A DNA stretch of 51,353 bases from Oscillospiraceae bacterium. Lineage in GTDB: Bacteria; Bacillota; Clostridia; Oscillospirales; Oscillospiraceae. Where the stretch lies: assembly GCA_017619715.1 (NCBI GenBank), contig JAFZRS010000015.1:1-51353 (forward strand). The letters run 5' to 3'. The translations under genes and the position numbers were made by a program. Each line of letters opens with the position of its first letter. Positions within the stretch are counted from its first letter, which is position 1. Below, one piece after another: positions 9,458-18,973 of this stretch. A model generated the notes under the pieces. It worked only from the letters and a program-made list of their open reading frames with translations, ran no database searches and was not told the DNA's origin.

Positions 9458-9486
9458 TTGCAATTACGGTTGAGAGTGCCTATAAT
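9458..9486 (+). promoter_or_regulatory. Sigma-A promoter of typA
   Basis: TTGCAA (9458-9463), 17-bp spacer, TATAAT (9481-9486), about 60 bases before the start codon. Confidence 0.8.
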
Positions 9487-9547
9487 AATTTAGTTGAGCA
9501 ATCACTGAAGATAGGCTCTTATACCCGGGAGAAAGGGGTTTTTACCT

Positions 9548-11377
9548 TTGCAGAATCAGAAACTCAGGAACGTGGCGATCATAGCCCACGTGGATCACGG
9601 AAAGACCACGCTGGTGGACGAAATGCTCAAGCAGGGCGGCGTGTACCGGGAGAATCAGGAGACGGTGGAGCGCGTGATGGACTCCAACGATCTGGAGCGG
9701 GAGCGCGGGATCACCATTCTGGCGAAGAATACCGCCATCCAGTACGGCGATACGAAGATCAACATTGTGGACACCCCCGGCCACGCCGATTTCGGCGGCG
9801 AGGTGGAGCGTATTTTGAAGATGGTCAACGGCGTCATCTTGCTGGTGGACGCGGCGGAAGGCCCTATGCCCCAGACCCGCTTTGTTTTGAGCCGTGCCTT
9901 GGAGCTGGGACACCGGGTGATCGTGGTGGTCAACAAGATCGACCGACCCGACCAGCGTATCCACGAGGTGGTGGACGAGGTGCTGGAGCTGCTGCTGGAT
10001 CTGGACGCCAATGACGAACAGTTGGACAGCCCCATGCTGTTCTGCTCGGCGCGTCAGGGTATTGCCTCCTATTCGCCCGATATACTCGGCACCGATCTCA
10101 AACCCCTGTTTGACACGATCCTCGACTATATTCCCGCGCCGGAGGCGAATGTGGACGAGCCGTTTCAGATGCTGGTGTCCGCCATTGACTACAACGAGTT
10201 TGTGGGACGTATCGCCATCGGGCGCATTGAGCGGGGCAAGCTGCGTCAGAACCAGGAGATCGCCGTGTGCAACTTTCATACTCCCGACGCGCCTGCCAAA
10301 CGCGCCAAGGCGGTGAGCATGTATGAGTTCGACGGACTGGGCAAGACGCCGATCACCGAGGCGACCGCGGGCAACATCATTGCCATGAGCGGTATCGGCG
10401 ATATCACCATCGGCGATACGATCTGCGCGCCGGATTGCGTGGAGCCGCTTCCCTTCGTGAAGATCAGCGCGCCCACGGTGGAAATGACGTTTTCTGTCAA
10501 TGATTCCCCCTTTGCCGGCCGCGAGGGGAAGTTCGTTACCTCCCGTCAACTCCGCGACCGGCTGTGGCGTGAGACGCTCAAGGACGTGAGCTTGCGCGTC
10601 AGCGAGATTGAGGGCGCCACGGACGCTTTCAACGTGGCAGGCCGCGGCGAGATGAGCTTGAGTATCCTTATTGAAACGATGCGCCGGGAGGGCTATGAGT
10701 TCCAGGTCTCGCCGCCCCGTGTGCTGTATCAGACCATCGAAGGCAAGCGCTGCGAACCCATCGAGCGGCTGGTGGTGGACGTGCCGTCGGAGAGCGTGGG
10801 CGCTGTGATCGAGAAGCTGGGCGCCCGGCGTGCGGATCTGGTGGAGATGACCCCGGTGGGCAGCCGCATGAAGGTTGAGTTTCTCGTTCCCTCAAGGGGA
10901 CTTTTTGGCTATCGCAACGAGTTTTTGACCGATACCCGGGGCGAGGGCATTATGGCAAGCGTGTTTGACAGCTATGCACCCTACAAGGGCGAACTGCAGC
11001 GGCGCAATACAGGTTCGCTGGTAGCGTTTGAGACAGGCGAGAGCGTCAGCTACGGACTTTTCAACGCGCAGGATCGCGGAAGCCTTTTCATCGGTCCCGG
11101 CGTAGCGGTATACGAGGGCATGGTGGTGGGCGTCAGTCCCAAGGCGGAGGACATCACCGTGAACGTGTGCAAAAAAAAGCAGATGACCAATATGCGCGCC
11201 GCCGGTTCGGACGAGGCGCTGCGTCTCGTTCCGCCCCGTCGTTTGAGTCTGGAGCAATGTCTGGAGTTTTTGGCGGACGACGAGCTGTTGGAGGTCACCC
11301 CCAAAAACCTGCGGATTCGCAAAACGATCCTCAACCACGAAAAGCGCATGAAAGCCACCCACGGCGGAAAGAAATGA
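9548..11377 (+). CDS. typA: Ribosome-associated GTPase TypA/BipA
   Basis: A translational GTPase related to EF-G that aids ribosome assembly and stress adaptation. The 609-residue protein has G1 [11 protein letters not shown]3 [11 protein letters not shown] and G4 NKID, then EF-G-like domains II, III and V and the BipA-specific C-terminal domain ([28 protein letters not shown] tail). The start appears to be TTG at 9548 ([21 protein letters not shown]): it gives the family N-terminus, has AAAGGGG about ten bases upstream, and no ATG is available before the G1 motif. Monocistronic, with its own promoter and terminator. Confidence 0.96.
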   Translation: MQNQKLRNVAIIAHVDHGKTTLVDEMLKQGGVYRENQETVERVMDSNDLERERGITILAKNTAIQYGDTKINIVDTPGHADFGGEVERILKMVNGVILLVDAAEGPMPQTRFVLSRALELGHRVIVVVNKIDRPDQRIHEVVDEVLELLLDLDANDEQLDSPMLFCSARQGIASYSPDILGTDLKPLFDTILDYIPAPEANVDEPFQMLVSAIDYNEFVGRIAIGRIERGKLRQNQEIAVCNFHTPDAPAKRAKAVSMYEFDGLGKTPITEATAGNIIAMSGIGDITIGDTICAPDCVEPLPFVKISAPTVEMTFSVNDSPFAGREGKFVTSRQLRDRLWRETLKDVSLRVSEIEGATDAFNVAGRGEMSLSILIETMRREGYEFQVSPPRVLYQTIEGKRCEPIERLVVDVPSESVGAVIEKLGARRADLVEMTPVGSRMKVEFLVPSRGLFGYRNEFLTDTRGEGIMASVFDSYAPYKGELQRRNTGSLVAFETGESVSYGLFNAQDRGSLFIGPGVAVYEGMVVGVSPKAEDITVNVCKKKQMTNMRAAGSDEALRLVPPRRLSLEQCLEFLADDELLEVTPKNLRIRKTILNHEKRMKATHGGKK

Positions 11378-11379
11378 AA

Positions 11380-11419
11380 GAAGCGCCCTGCGATCGGTAA
11401 AAAGATCGCAGGGCGCTTT
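11380..11419. terminator. Bidirectional terminator between typA and galK
   Basis: A 15-bp stem (AAGCGCCCTGCGATC and its complement) around an eight-base loop, with A/T tracts on the outside, between two convergent genes. Confidence 0.9.
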
Positions 11420-11430
11420 ATCCTATCGTG

Positions 11431-12606
11431 TCAGTTTGTCAGCTCCGTGCCGCCTGTCGAGCGAATGGACAGCACGTGACAGCTTCCGCCGCCCAGCACC
11501 GCCTCTACGCCGCCGCGAAACGATGTGAGCAGATCGTTTGGAACAAAGGCTTGAATCGTCCCGGCAAATCCGCCGCCGTGTACCCGCACGGCGCCGCGAC
11601 CGCCCAATAGATGCTTCGATAGCGCCAACGATAGCGCCACCTCCTGATACGCCGTGGCGCCGGTGGGGATCACGTTTTGCAGAAGCGTCTGGGAGGAGAG
11701 ACCGGATTCATTAACATAACGCAAAAACGTGGAGAAGTCGCCCCGCTGCAACGCCTCCACCTGTGCCGTTACACGGCGGTTTTCCGAAAAGATGTGCATG
11801 GCGCGCAATGCGGCGCGGTCGCCTGCGGCGTTGCGTACTTCCGTTAGCCGGGCATAGAACTCTTCTTCGGATACCCGGCGCAACACCTCTTTGCCGAATA
11901 CCCCGCAGACGGCGGCAAGCTCGGCAGGGATAGCGGCGTATTCGTCTGTTAATTCAGCGTGACTTGCGCCGGAGTCGATGATGCACAGCGCGTGACCGCA
12001 TGCGGAAAAATCAAAATCCACCGGGGTGATACGCGGGGCGGCAGGATCGGCAAAGTCGATGGATAGGCAGCCGCCCACGGAAGACGCCATCTGATCCATC
12101 AGTCCGCACGGCTTGCCGAAGTATACGTTTTCAGCGTATTGGGCAATCCGGGCGATCTCCACCGCCGTTGCGCCGCAGGAGAAAAGACCGTTGATTGCCG
12201 TACCCAACAACACCTCAAAAGCGGCGGAGCTGCTCAATCCGCTGCCCGGCAGCACCGTGGAGGAAACATAGATATCAAAGCCGCGCAAGCAATACCCGCG
12301 GCGAACAAAACCGGACGCCACACCGCGGATCAGGGCGGCGGTGGTGTTCTTTTCCTCCGAATGCACAGCGAGATCCCGCAGATCCACCTGATAGAGCGTG
12401 GGATAGCCCTCGGAAACAAGGCGGATAATGGAAGTGTCGTTCAGCGCGACGGCGGCGCGGGCGTCCGGTTCAATGGCGGCGGCAAGCACCAGTCCGTGCT
12501 GGTGATCGGTGTGGTTGCCGCCAAGCTCCGTGCGACCCGGTGCGGAGAAAAAACGCTCCGGCGCGCTGTGAAATACCTCGGCGAACCGTTCCGTCAAATG
12601 CTGCAT
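11431..12606 (-). CDS. galK: Galactokinase
   Basis: Phosphorylates galactose at C1, first step of the Leloir pathway. The 391-residue GHMP kinase shows the galactokinase signature GRTELGGNHTDHQHG near the N-terminus, the ATP-binding loop LPGSGLSSSAAFE, and the C-terminal GGRGAVRVHGGGFAGT. The ATG at 12606 (MQHLTERF) is preferred over a TTG six bases upstream because of AGAGG nine bases before it. Last gene of a minus-strand unit with the cysteine desulfurase and MATE genes. galT and galE are not in the window; an alpha-galactosidase gene is 18 kb away. Confidence 0.96.
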   Translation of the reverse strand: MQHLTERFAEVFHSAPERFFSAPGRTELGGNHTDHQHGLVLAAAIEPDARAAVALNDTSIIRLVSEGYPTLYQVDLRDLAVHSEEKNTTAALIRGVASGFVRRGYCLRGFDIYVSSTVLPGSGLSSSAAFEVLLGTAINGLFSCGATAVEIARIAQYAENVYFGKPCGLMDQMASSVGGCLSIDFADPAAPRITPVDFDFSACGHALCIIDSGASHAELTDEYAAIPAELAAVCGVFGKEVLRRVSEEEFYARLTEVRNAAGDRAALRAMHIFSENRRVTAQVEALQRGDFSTFLRYVNESGLSSQTLLQNVIPTGATAYQEVALSLALSKHLLGGRGAVRVHGGGFAGTIQAFVPNDLLTSFRGGVEAVLGGGSCHVLSIRSTGGTELTN

Positions 12607-12635
12607 ATGCAAAACCTCTTTCTGTAAGACGTGTG

Positions 12636-14039
12636 TCAGTCATCCTGCCGTGGCGCTGCGGTCACGTCGTGTATCCATTTGCCGCTGCCTACACGCCACA
12701 CGCATAGGGGCGTTTTGACAAAAGTCTCCATCTGAATCACCAGCGCCAGAATCCAGACATCGCCTTTCCATACCAGTGCCGTCAGCGCCGTCAGCGGCAA
12801 CGCCACCAACCATTGGGGCATCACGTCCAGCGCCGTGGACCAGCGTACGTCGCCGCCGGCACGCAGTACGCCGATGATGGTGCTGATGCTGTAAGAGTGA
12901 AACGGCGTGGTGGCAAAGGCGGTCACCGCCAGCGCGGTGGCAATGCGGGCGGTTTCACCGTAGAGCTTGAACAGCGGAAACAGCACTGGCTGGAATAGAA
13001 GAGGTACCAGCGCAAGCGACACGATGGCGAGCAATACGCCTACCAACGTGGTAAAGCGCAGTAATTCCTTGCCCAGCTCTAATACTTCCCGGCGCTCGGC
13101 GCCCTCTCCGATGGTTTTGCCCACCAGCACGGCGGTAGCGGCGCCTAAACCGAAGCAGACCACCAGAAAGAGGCGTCCCAGATTGCCGGTGACGGAATAA
13201 GCGGCTAACATTGCTACGGCGTTTTGGGTATACCCCAAAATTACCGTTAAGAGCGAATTGCCCAGTCCCCACAGCGTCTCGTTGCACATGACGGGCGTGG
13301 CGTAGCGGATAAAGCGGCGGAGCATCTCTCCGCCCGGGTGGAAAAAGGCGCGCATATGGAGCGGCAGACGCCTACTGCGCACCGCCACCGAGGCGCAAAT
13401 CACAAACTCCGCCGCGCGGGACAACAGCGTTGCCAGCGCCGCGCCCTCGATCCCCAGCGCCGGTGCGCCGAAATGCCCAAATATAAGAATGTAGTTGAGA
13501 AGCGTATTCAACACGGTGGAAAGTCCGAACACCAGCATGCCGAACCGGGGATTTTCCACGCTGCGCTGTGCGCTGACGTAGACGCTGGAGAGCATATTGA
13601 ATACATAAGAAAAGCCAATAATCCGCAGGTACGGCGCGCCCAATACGCTCAAGGCGTGTTCACTGGTGAGCAGATCCATCACCTGCACCGGGAAGAGGAA
13701 GAACACCGTTGCCAGTGCGGCGGACAGGCTCAATCCCACCAGGCACGCCACACCCATCGCCCGGCTGATGCTTTCCATATCACGTCTGCCCCAATATTGA
13801 CTTGCCAGAATGCTTAATCCGCTCTGCACGCCGAATACCAGCGAGAGCAGGAGAAAGACCGGCACGTTGGCAGTTGTCACCGCCGCCATGGCGTCGTTTC
13901 CCAGTTGACTGACCATGAAGGTGTCGATCAGCCCCAGGGAGAAGGTAATGAGATTCTGCGCGGCGATGGGGAGCGTCAAGCTCCACAGCCGGCGGTAAAA
14001 AGCGCCATCGCGCCGGAACAATGTTTTTCGCATGGTCAT
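12636..14039 (-). CDS. MATE-family multidrug/metabolite efflux transporter
   Basis: A 467-residue integral membrane protein with about twelve hydrophobic segments in two pseudo-symmetric halves and the MATE N-terminal pattern LTLPIAAQNLITFSLGLIDTFMVSQLG. MATE proteins export cationic drugs or metabolites in exchange for H+ or Na+; the substrate here is unknown. The frame extends to 14090, but the ATG at 14039 (MTMRKTLF) has AAGGAT just upstream and avoids overlap with the preceding gene. It lies 16 bases after the cysteine desulfurase gene and 29 before galK, so the three are probably cotranscribed by position. Confidence 0.92.
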   Translation of the reverse strand: MTMRKTLFRRDGAFYRRLWSLTLPIAAQNLITFSLGLIDTFMVSQLGNDAMAAVTTANVPVFLLLSLVFGVQSGLSILASQYWGRRDMESISRAMGVACLVGLSLSAALATVFFLFPVQVMDLLTSEHALSVLGAPYLRIIGFSYVFNMLSSVYVSAQRSVENPRFGMLVFGLSTVLNTLLNYILIFGHFGAPALGIEGAALATLLSRAAEFVICASVAVRSRRLPLHMRAFFHPGGEMLRRFIRYATPVMCNETLWGLGNSLLTVILGYTQNAVAMLAAYSVTGNLGRLFLVVCFGLGAATAVLVGKTIGEGAERREVLELGKELLRFTTLVGVLLAIVSLALVPLLFQPVLFPLFKLYGETARIATALAVTAFATTPFHSYSISTIIGVLRAGGDVRWSTALDVMPQWLVALPLTALTALVWKGDVWILALVIQMETFVKTPLCVWRVGSGKWIHDVTAAPRQDD

Positions 14040-14055
14040 ATCCTTGTTGGCGGTA

Positions 14056-15189
14056 TTACAGCATGGGAAAGCGCCGCGCCTGATGGTCACGCAGCGCGGC
14101 GTAGAGCGCGTCCAGATCGTCCACGGTCGTTTCCGGACCGAAACTCACGCGAAACGCGCCTGCCGCGGTGCGCTTGGGAAGCCCCATGGCGGCGATGACG
14201 TGACTGGGTTTTCCCTTGTGGCAGGCAGAGCCTGCGCTGATGCAGATGCCCTGTTCACCCAATTCGGTGATGATATTGCCGCTGGGGTATCCCGGCAGCG
14301 ATAAAAGCAGAATGTGTGGCGCTTCGCCGCTGCCGATGCGCTCCATACAGGGTATGGTCAACAGTCTGGACAGCGCGTAGTCCTTCATTTCCGCCATGTG
14401 CCGGACGTATCGCTCCCCCTCCGTGCGCCACAGCTCCACCGCCCTGGCAAATCCGGCGATCTGCGAAGTGGGCTCCGTGCCGGAGCGCAGACCGCGCTCC
14501 TGTCCGCCGCCCCACAAAAGAGGACGTATATTCTTCCGCTCCGGCGCGATATACAGCGCGCCGATGCCTTTAGGACCTCCCAGCTTGTGGGCGGACAGGC
14601 TCATGAGATCGACACCCCAGTCGGTGGGATCACAGGGTACTTTCATAAAACCCTGTACCGCGTCGCAGTGGAGCAGAGCTTGACTTTTACGTTGCAGCAG
14701 CAGCTCCGCTGTCTCCCGTATGGGAAAGACACAGCCTGTCTCATTATTCACCAGCATCATACTCACCAGCACCGTGTCCTGCCTCAGCGCCTGCGCCACC
14801 TGCGCCGCGCTCACATGCCCGGTGCTGTCCGGGCGCAAGCGTGTAATCTCATACCCCTCCTGCTCCAGCGCTTTGAGCGGCTCGAGCACCGCGCTGTGCT
14901 CCACGGCGGTGGTGATGATATGCTTGCCCGTGTGCCGCCCCATGTGGATCGCGGCGCGGATTGCCCAGTTGTCGCTCTCCGTGCCGCCGGAGGTGAATAC
15001 GATCGATTCCGCCGCCGCGCCCAGTGCGTCTGCAATCACGGCGCGGTGACACTCCAGCGTCTCACGGGCGGTCTGTCCCGCCGGGTATTGGGCGGAGGGA
15101 TTGGCGAACTGCGCCGTCAGGGACGAGTACATGGCGTCCGCCACCGGGCGGCAAACCGGCGCTGTGGCGGCATAGTCCAGATAATGCAT
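14056..15189 (-). CDS. Cysteine desulfurase (NifS/IscS-like)
   Basis: A PLP enzyme that takes sulfur from cysteine as a persulfide for Fe-S clusters and thio-modified tRNA. The 377 residues begin MHYLDYAATAPVCRPVADAM; the PLP lysine is in LSAHKLGGPKGIGAL, the PLP-binding His in TAVEHSA, and the catalytic Cys in SAGSACHKG. The frame is open further upstream, but the ATG at 15189 has AAGAGGTG before it and gives the family start. It is divergent from the methylthiotransferase gene mtaB, whose product needs sulfur, across a 127-base region with facing promoters. No IscU or SufU gene is adjacent. Confidence 0.94.
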   Translation of the reverse strand: MHYLDYAATAPVCRPVADAMYSSLTAQFANPSAQYPAGQTARETLECHRAVIADALGAAAESIVFTSGGTESDNWAIRAAIHMGRHTGKHIITTAVEHSAVLEPLKALEQEGYEITRLRPDSTGHVSAAQVAQALRQDTVLVSMMLVNNETGCVFPIRETAELLLQRKSQALLHCDAVQGFMKVPCDPTDWGVDLMSLSAHKLGGPKGIGALYIAPERKNIRPLLWGGGQERGLRSGTEPTSQIAGFARAVELWRTEGERYVRHMAEMKDYALSRLLTIPCMERIGSGEAPHILLLSLPGYPSGNIITELGEQGICISAGSACHKGKPSHVIAAMGLPKRTAAGAFRVSFGPETTVDDLDALYAALRDHQARRFPML

Positions 15190-15233
15190 AGAAAAACACC
15201 TCTTCGCCCCGCATTTTTCGTCGGAGCAAGGAC

Positions 15234-15262
15234 TTGTCACCGGCGAACGGATACAGTATAAT
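15234..15262 (+). promoter_or_regulatory. Sigma-A promoter of the mtaB operon
   Basis: TTGTCA (15234-15239), 17-bp spacer, TATAAT (15257-15262), reading right. Expected start near 15269. Confidence 0.8.
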
Positions 15263-15274
15263 AATGCAAATGCT

Positions 15275-15303
15275 ATTATACAGAATGTGACGGAAAAGTG
15301 CAA
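15275..15303 (-). promoter_or_regulatory. Sigma-A promoter of the cysteine desulfurase operon
   Basis: On the minus strand TTGCAC (15303-15298), 17-bp spacer, TATAAT (15280-15275), reading left. Expected start near 15268. It faces the mtaB promoter; the two -10 boxes lie in an imperfect palindrome at 15256-15281. Confidence 0.75.
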
Positions 15304-15316
15304 GGAGAAAGCCCCC

Positions 15317-16603
15317 ATGAAAGTCGCCATCTACACATTGGGCTGTAAAGTGAATCAATATGAGACGCAGGCGATGGAGCGGGAGCTTTTGCGCAGAGGA
15401 CACGAGCTGACGGATTTTTCTTCAGCGGCGGACGCATATATTGTGAACACCTGCTCCGTCACAGCCGTCAGCGATAAAAAGTCGCGCCAGATGATCCGCC
15501 GCTGCAAAAAGCAAAATCCTCACGCGGTGGTGGCGGCGTGCGGCTGCTACGTGCAGACCCACCCGGAGGAGGCGGCGGCGCTGGGGGTGGATCTTATCGC
15601 CGGCAGCTCTCAGCGCATGGCGTTTCTGGACCTGTTGGAGCAGGCGGCGGCGGAGCGAAAACCCTTGCAGCTTCTTGACGATGCGCTGCTGCGCCGCGAC
15701 TTTGAGGTACTACCAGCCGGAGGACTTGCCAGCCGCACCCGCGCCATGCTGAAGGTGGAGGACGGCTGCACCAATTTCTGCTCCTACTGCATTATTCCCT
15801 ACGCCCGCGGCGGCGTGCGCTCGTTGCCGCTCCAAACGGCGGTGGAGGAGACGGAAAAACTGCGCCGGGCGGGATACCGGGAGTTGGTATTAACCGGGAT
15901 CGAGATCTCCTCCTACGGCAGGGATCTCCCCGGCGTGGAGCTTATCGACCTCATAGAAGCGGTCAGCGCCGCGGCGGGGGAGATGCGCCTGCGGCTCGGG
16001 TCTCTGGAACCGCGCACGGTCACGGAGGATTTCTGCCGCCGTGCATCGGTATTGCCCAATCTGTGTCCCCATTTTCATCTGTCGCTGCAAAGCGGGTGCG
16101 ACGATACGCTGCGCCGCATGAACCGAAAATACGATACGGCGCGATATAGGCAATCGGTGTCGCTGCTTGGTGAGTGGTTCGACCGTCCCGCTATCACCAC
16201 CGATCTGATCGCGGGGTTCCCGGGCGAAACAGAGGAGGAGTTTGCCGCCACGCTGCAATTTATCCGCGAGTGCCATTTTGCCGCCATGCACGTGTTCCCC
16301 TATTCCGTCCGTCCCGGTACAAAGGCGGCGGACATGGCACAGCTCCCGGTATCTATCAAGGAACGCCGCGCACGGATCGCATCGGAGGCGGCGGCGGATA
16401 TGCACCGATCGTATCTCCAAGGCTGTATAGGCAGCGTTTACCCGGTGCTCTTTGAGCAGGAGAAGGACGGATACAGCGTAGGACACGCGCCTAACTATAT
16501 GGAGGTGGCGGTGTCGGCGGGAGACTATCATAACCGGACGCTGCCGGTGGAGATTACCGGCGCGGACGGAGAAAAACTACTGGGAAAGGTTGTGGAGATA
16601 TGA
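15317..16603 (+). CDS. mtaB: tRNA (t6A37) methylthiotransferase MtaB
   Basis: Radical-SAM enzyme that converts t6A37 to ms2t6A37 in ANN-decoding tRNAs. The 428-residue protein starts MKVAIYTLGCKVNQYET; the auxiliary cluster cysteines are in LGCKVN, NTCSVT and CGCY, the radical-SAM CxxxCxxC is CTNFCSYC, and a TRAM-like RNA-binding tail follows. The CKVNQYE start is typical of MtaB rather than MiaB. The ATG at 15317 has AAGGAG at 15302. It overlaps the next gene by four bases and heads a probable four-gene operon. Confidence 0.93.
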   Translation: MKVAIYTLGCKVNQYETQAMERELLRRGHELTDFSSAADAYIVNTCSVTAVSDKKSRQMIRRCKKQNPHAVVAACGCYVQTHPEEAAALGVDLIAGSSQRMAFLDLLEQAAAERKPLQLLDDALLRRDFEVLPAGGLASRTRAMLKVEDGCTNFCSYCIIPYARGGVRSLPLQTAVEETEKLRRAGYRELVLTGIEISSYGRDLPGVELIDLIEAVSAAAGEMRLRLGSLEPRTVTEDFCRRASVLPNLCPHFHLSLQSGCDDTLRRMNRKYDTARYRQSVSLLGEWFDRPAITTDLIAGFPGETEEEFAATLQFIRECHFAAMHVFPYSVRPGTKAADMAQLPVSIKERRARIASEAAADMHRSYLQGCIGSVYPVLFEQEKDGYSVGHAPNYMEVAVSAGDYHNRTLPVEITGADGEKLLGKVVEI

Positions 16604-17172
16604 GCCACTTTTTTGCCTATATTGCCCGTATGCGCTTTATCAACCGCTGGGCGCTGATGCGTAACAGCTATACCGAGAACATTCAGGAGCACAGCCATCA
16701 GGTAGCGGTGCTGGCACACGCGCTGGCGGTGATCCGCAACGAGTATTTCGGCGGCGAGATCGATCCCGGCGCGGTGGCGGCGGCGGCGCTCTATCACGAC
16801 GCCGCCGAGATCCTCACCGGCGATTTGCCAACGCCCATCAAGTACTGTAATCCCGCTATTCGGGACGCATACAGACAGGTGGAGTCGGCGGCAACGGAAA
16901 GATTACTGGATATGCTGCCGAAAAAGCTGCGTTCCACCTACGAGGAGCTTTTGCGTCCGGTCGATGCGGACGTAGAAGAGCTGGTACGGGCGGCAGACAA
17001 GCTCTCGGCGCACATCAAGTGCCTGGAGGAGCTGAAAGCGGGTAACAGCGAGTTCAAAAAAGCCGCCGAACAGACGGCGGCGGCGCTGGATCAAATGGAT
17101 TTGCCGGAGCTATCATACTTCCGGGAGCATTTTTTGGACAGTCTTCATCTGACATTGGACGAATTGGAATAG
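16600..17172 (+). CDS. YfbR-like HD-domain 5'-deoxynucleotidase
   Basis: Metal-dependent phosphohydrolase likely to dephosphorylate deoxynucleoside 5'-monophosphates. The 190 residues carry the HD metal ligands in ENIQEHSHQVAVLAHAL and LYHDAAEILTGDLPTPIKY, with a later Asp in RAADKLSAHIKCLEE; these are the YfbR hallmarks. Starts within the mtaB stop (ATGA overlap). It is followed by the ACT-DUF711 pair, with which it shares no obvious pathway. Confidence 0.88.
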   Translation: MSHFFAYIARMRFINRWALMRNSYTENIQEHSHQVAVLAHALAVIRNEYFGGEIDPGAVAAAALYHDAAEILTGDLPTPIKYCNPAIRDAYRQVESAATERLLDMLPKKLRSTYEELLRPVDADVEELVRAADKLSAHIKCLEELKAGNSEFKKAAEQTAAALDQMDLPELSYFREHFLDSLHLTLDELE

Positions 17173-17185
17173 GGGGAGAAGCGTT

Positions 17186-17464
17186 ATGGAACCGATCAAG
17201 GCGATCGTCACCGTGTTGGGACAGGATCAGGTGGGGATCATTGCAGGCGTGTGCAACCTGCTGGCGGCGGAGCAAGTCAACGTGCTGGACATCAGCCAGA
17301 CGATCCTGCAGGGCTATTTCACCATGATGATGGTGGTGGACGTGGCAGCGTGCGCCACACCCTTTGACGAATTGAGTCAGCAGCTTCGCACCTTCGGCGA
17401 AGGGCGGGGACTGGTGATCCGTATCCAGCGTGAAGATATTTTCGACGCCATGCACAAGATCTGA
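17186..17464 (+). CDS. ACT-domain protein (UPF0237 type)
   Basis: A 92-residue stand-alone ACT domain: MEPIKAIVTVLGQDQVGIIA then GVCNLLAAEQVNVLDISQTIL, a beta-alpha-beta fold that binds amino acids or other small ligands and dimerises. The DxVGIIAxVxxxLxxxxxNIxDISQ pattern is that of the UPF0237 group. It lies ten bases before the DUF711 gene; the pair is conserved in many bacteria and archaea, suggesting an effector-binding subunit for the partner. RBS GGGGAGAAG precedes the ATG. Confidence 0.9.
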   Translation: MEPIKAIVTVLGQDQVGIIAGVCNLLAAEQVNVLDISQTILQGYFTMMMVVDVAACATPFDELSQQLRTFGEGRGLVIRIQREDIFDAMHKI

Positions 17465-17473
17465 GGTGAGAAA

Positions 17474-18832
17474 ATGCTCAGCAGAAACAATATTTTTGAG
17501 ACCATTGAGATGATCGACAAACAGCATCTGGATATCCGCACCATTACCATGGGTATCTCGCTGTTGGATTGTGTCAGCGAGGACGCGGCGCGGTGCAGTG
17601 AACGGATCTATGATAAGATCTGCCGCCGGGCGGAGCATCTGGTGCGCGTGGGTGAGGAGATCGAGAGCGAGTTCGGTATCCCCATCGTCAATAAGCGCAT
17701 CTCTGTCACACCGATTGCCCTGGTGGCAGGCGGCTGTGATACGGAGGATTTTGTTCCGTTCGCCGTCACGCTGGACGAGGCGGCGAAAAACTGCGGCGTG
17801 AATTTCATCGGCGGCTTTTCCGCGCTGGTACATAAGGGCTTCGCCCGGGGCGACGAGCTGTTGCTGCGCGCCATTCCCCAGGCGTTGGCGCAGACGAATT
17901 TCGTCTGTTCCAGCGTGAATGTGGCGTCCACCCGTGCCGGGATTAACATGGACGCGGTGGCGCGCATGGGGCGGATCATCAAGGAGACCGCCCGTCTCAC
18001 GGCGGATCGGGACGGTCTGGGCTGTGCCAAACTGGTGGTATTTTGCAACGCGGTGGAGGATAACCCCTTTATGGCGGGCGCCTTTCACGGTGTGGGCGAG
18101 GCGGACAGCGTCATTAACGTGGGTGTAAGCGGTCCCGGCGTGGTGTACCACGCGCTGCAAAGGTGTAAAGGGAAACCCTTTGACACCGTCGCCGAGACAA
18201 TTAAAAAGACGGCTTTCCAGGTTACGCGTATGGGTCAGATGGTGGCGAGCGAGGCGTCACGCCGTCTTGGGACGCCCTTTGGCATCGTGGATCTGAGCCT
18301 TGCGCCCACCCCCGCCCGGGGCGACAGCGTGGCGCGCATTTTAGAGGAGATGGGTCTGGAGGTGTGCGGTACCCACGGCACCACCGCGGCGCTGGCACTT
18401 TTGAACGATGCGGTAAAAAAGGGCGGCGTGATGGCGTCCGGTCATGTGGGCGGCTTGAGCGGTGCGTTTATCCCCGTCAGCGAGGACGAGGGCATGATCG
18501 CCGCGGCGCAAAGCGGCGTACTGGCGCTGGATAAGCTGGAGGCAATGACCTGCGTTTGCTCGGTGGGACTTGATATGATCGCCGTACCCGGCGATACACC
18601 GGCGGAGACGCTCTCCGCCATCATCGCCGACGAGGCGGCGATCGGTATGGTCAACAGCAAGACCACCGCCGTGCGTGTGATCCCCGTGGCGGGGAAGGAC
18701 GTGGGCGATACGGTGGAGCTGGGGGGGCTATTGGGCAGCGCTCCGGTGATGCCGGTACACCGTGAATCGGCGGCAGTATTTGTAGCCCGCGGCGGGCGCA
18801 TTCCCGCACCGCTTCAGAGCCTGAAAAACTGA
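17474..18832 (+). CDS. DUF711/UPF0210 (PFL-family) protein
   Basis: A 452-residue cytosolic protein of the UPF0210/DUF711 family, which is annotated PFL-like because of a distant relation to glycyl-radical enzymes; no activity is firmly assigned as far as I know. Recognisable segments are [11 protein letters not shown] near the N-terminus, [56 protein letters not shown] and the C-terminal [13 protein letters not shown]. Length is normal. Immediately downstream of the ACT gene and last in the mtaB operon; ends in a strong terminator. Confidence 0.9.
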   Translation: MLSRNNIFETIEMIDKQHLDIRTITMGISLLDCVSEDAARCSERIYDKICRRAEHLVRVGEEIESEFGIPIVNKRISVTPIALVAGGCDTEDFVPFAVTLDEAAKNCGVNFIGGFSALVHKGFARGDELLLRAIPQALAQTNFVCSSVNVASTRAGINMDAVARMGRIIKETARLTADRDGLGCAKLVVFCNAVEDNPFMAGAFHGVGEADSVINVGVSGPGVVYHALQRCKGKPFDTVAETIKKTAFQVTRMGQMVASEASRRLGTPFGIVDLSLAPTPARGDSVARILEEMGLEVCGTHGTTAALALLNDAVKKGGVMASGHVGGLSGAFIPVSEDEGMIAAAQSGVLALDKLEAMTCVCSVGLDMIAVPGDTPAETLSAIIADEAAIGMVNSKTTAVRVIPVAGKDVGDTVELGGLLGSAPVMPVHRESAAVFVARGGRIPAPLQSLKN

Positions 18833-18888
18833 TTCGACACCTGTTTTGCTGACAAGGTAAAATGCTTTACATACAAAAGTAAGCCAAT

Positions 18889-18924
18889 AATAATCCCCCT
18901 GGTGTATGGACCAGGGGGATTATT
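18889..18924. terminator. Bidirectional terminator between DUF711 and the AAA ATPase gene
   Basis: Perfect 15-bp stem AATAATCCCCCTGGT / ACCAGGGGGATTATT with a six-base loop, between convergent genes. The bases from here to 18973 hold nothing else I can see. Confidence 0.85.
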
Positions 18925-18973
18925 ATATCAATATAAGATACAAAATGTGCAATATCTTGATCTAATGAGGGAA

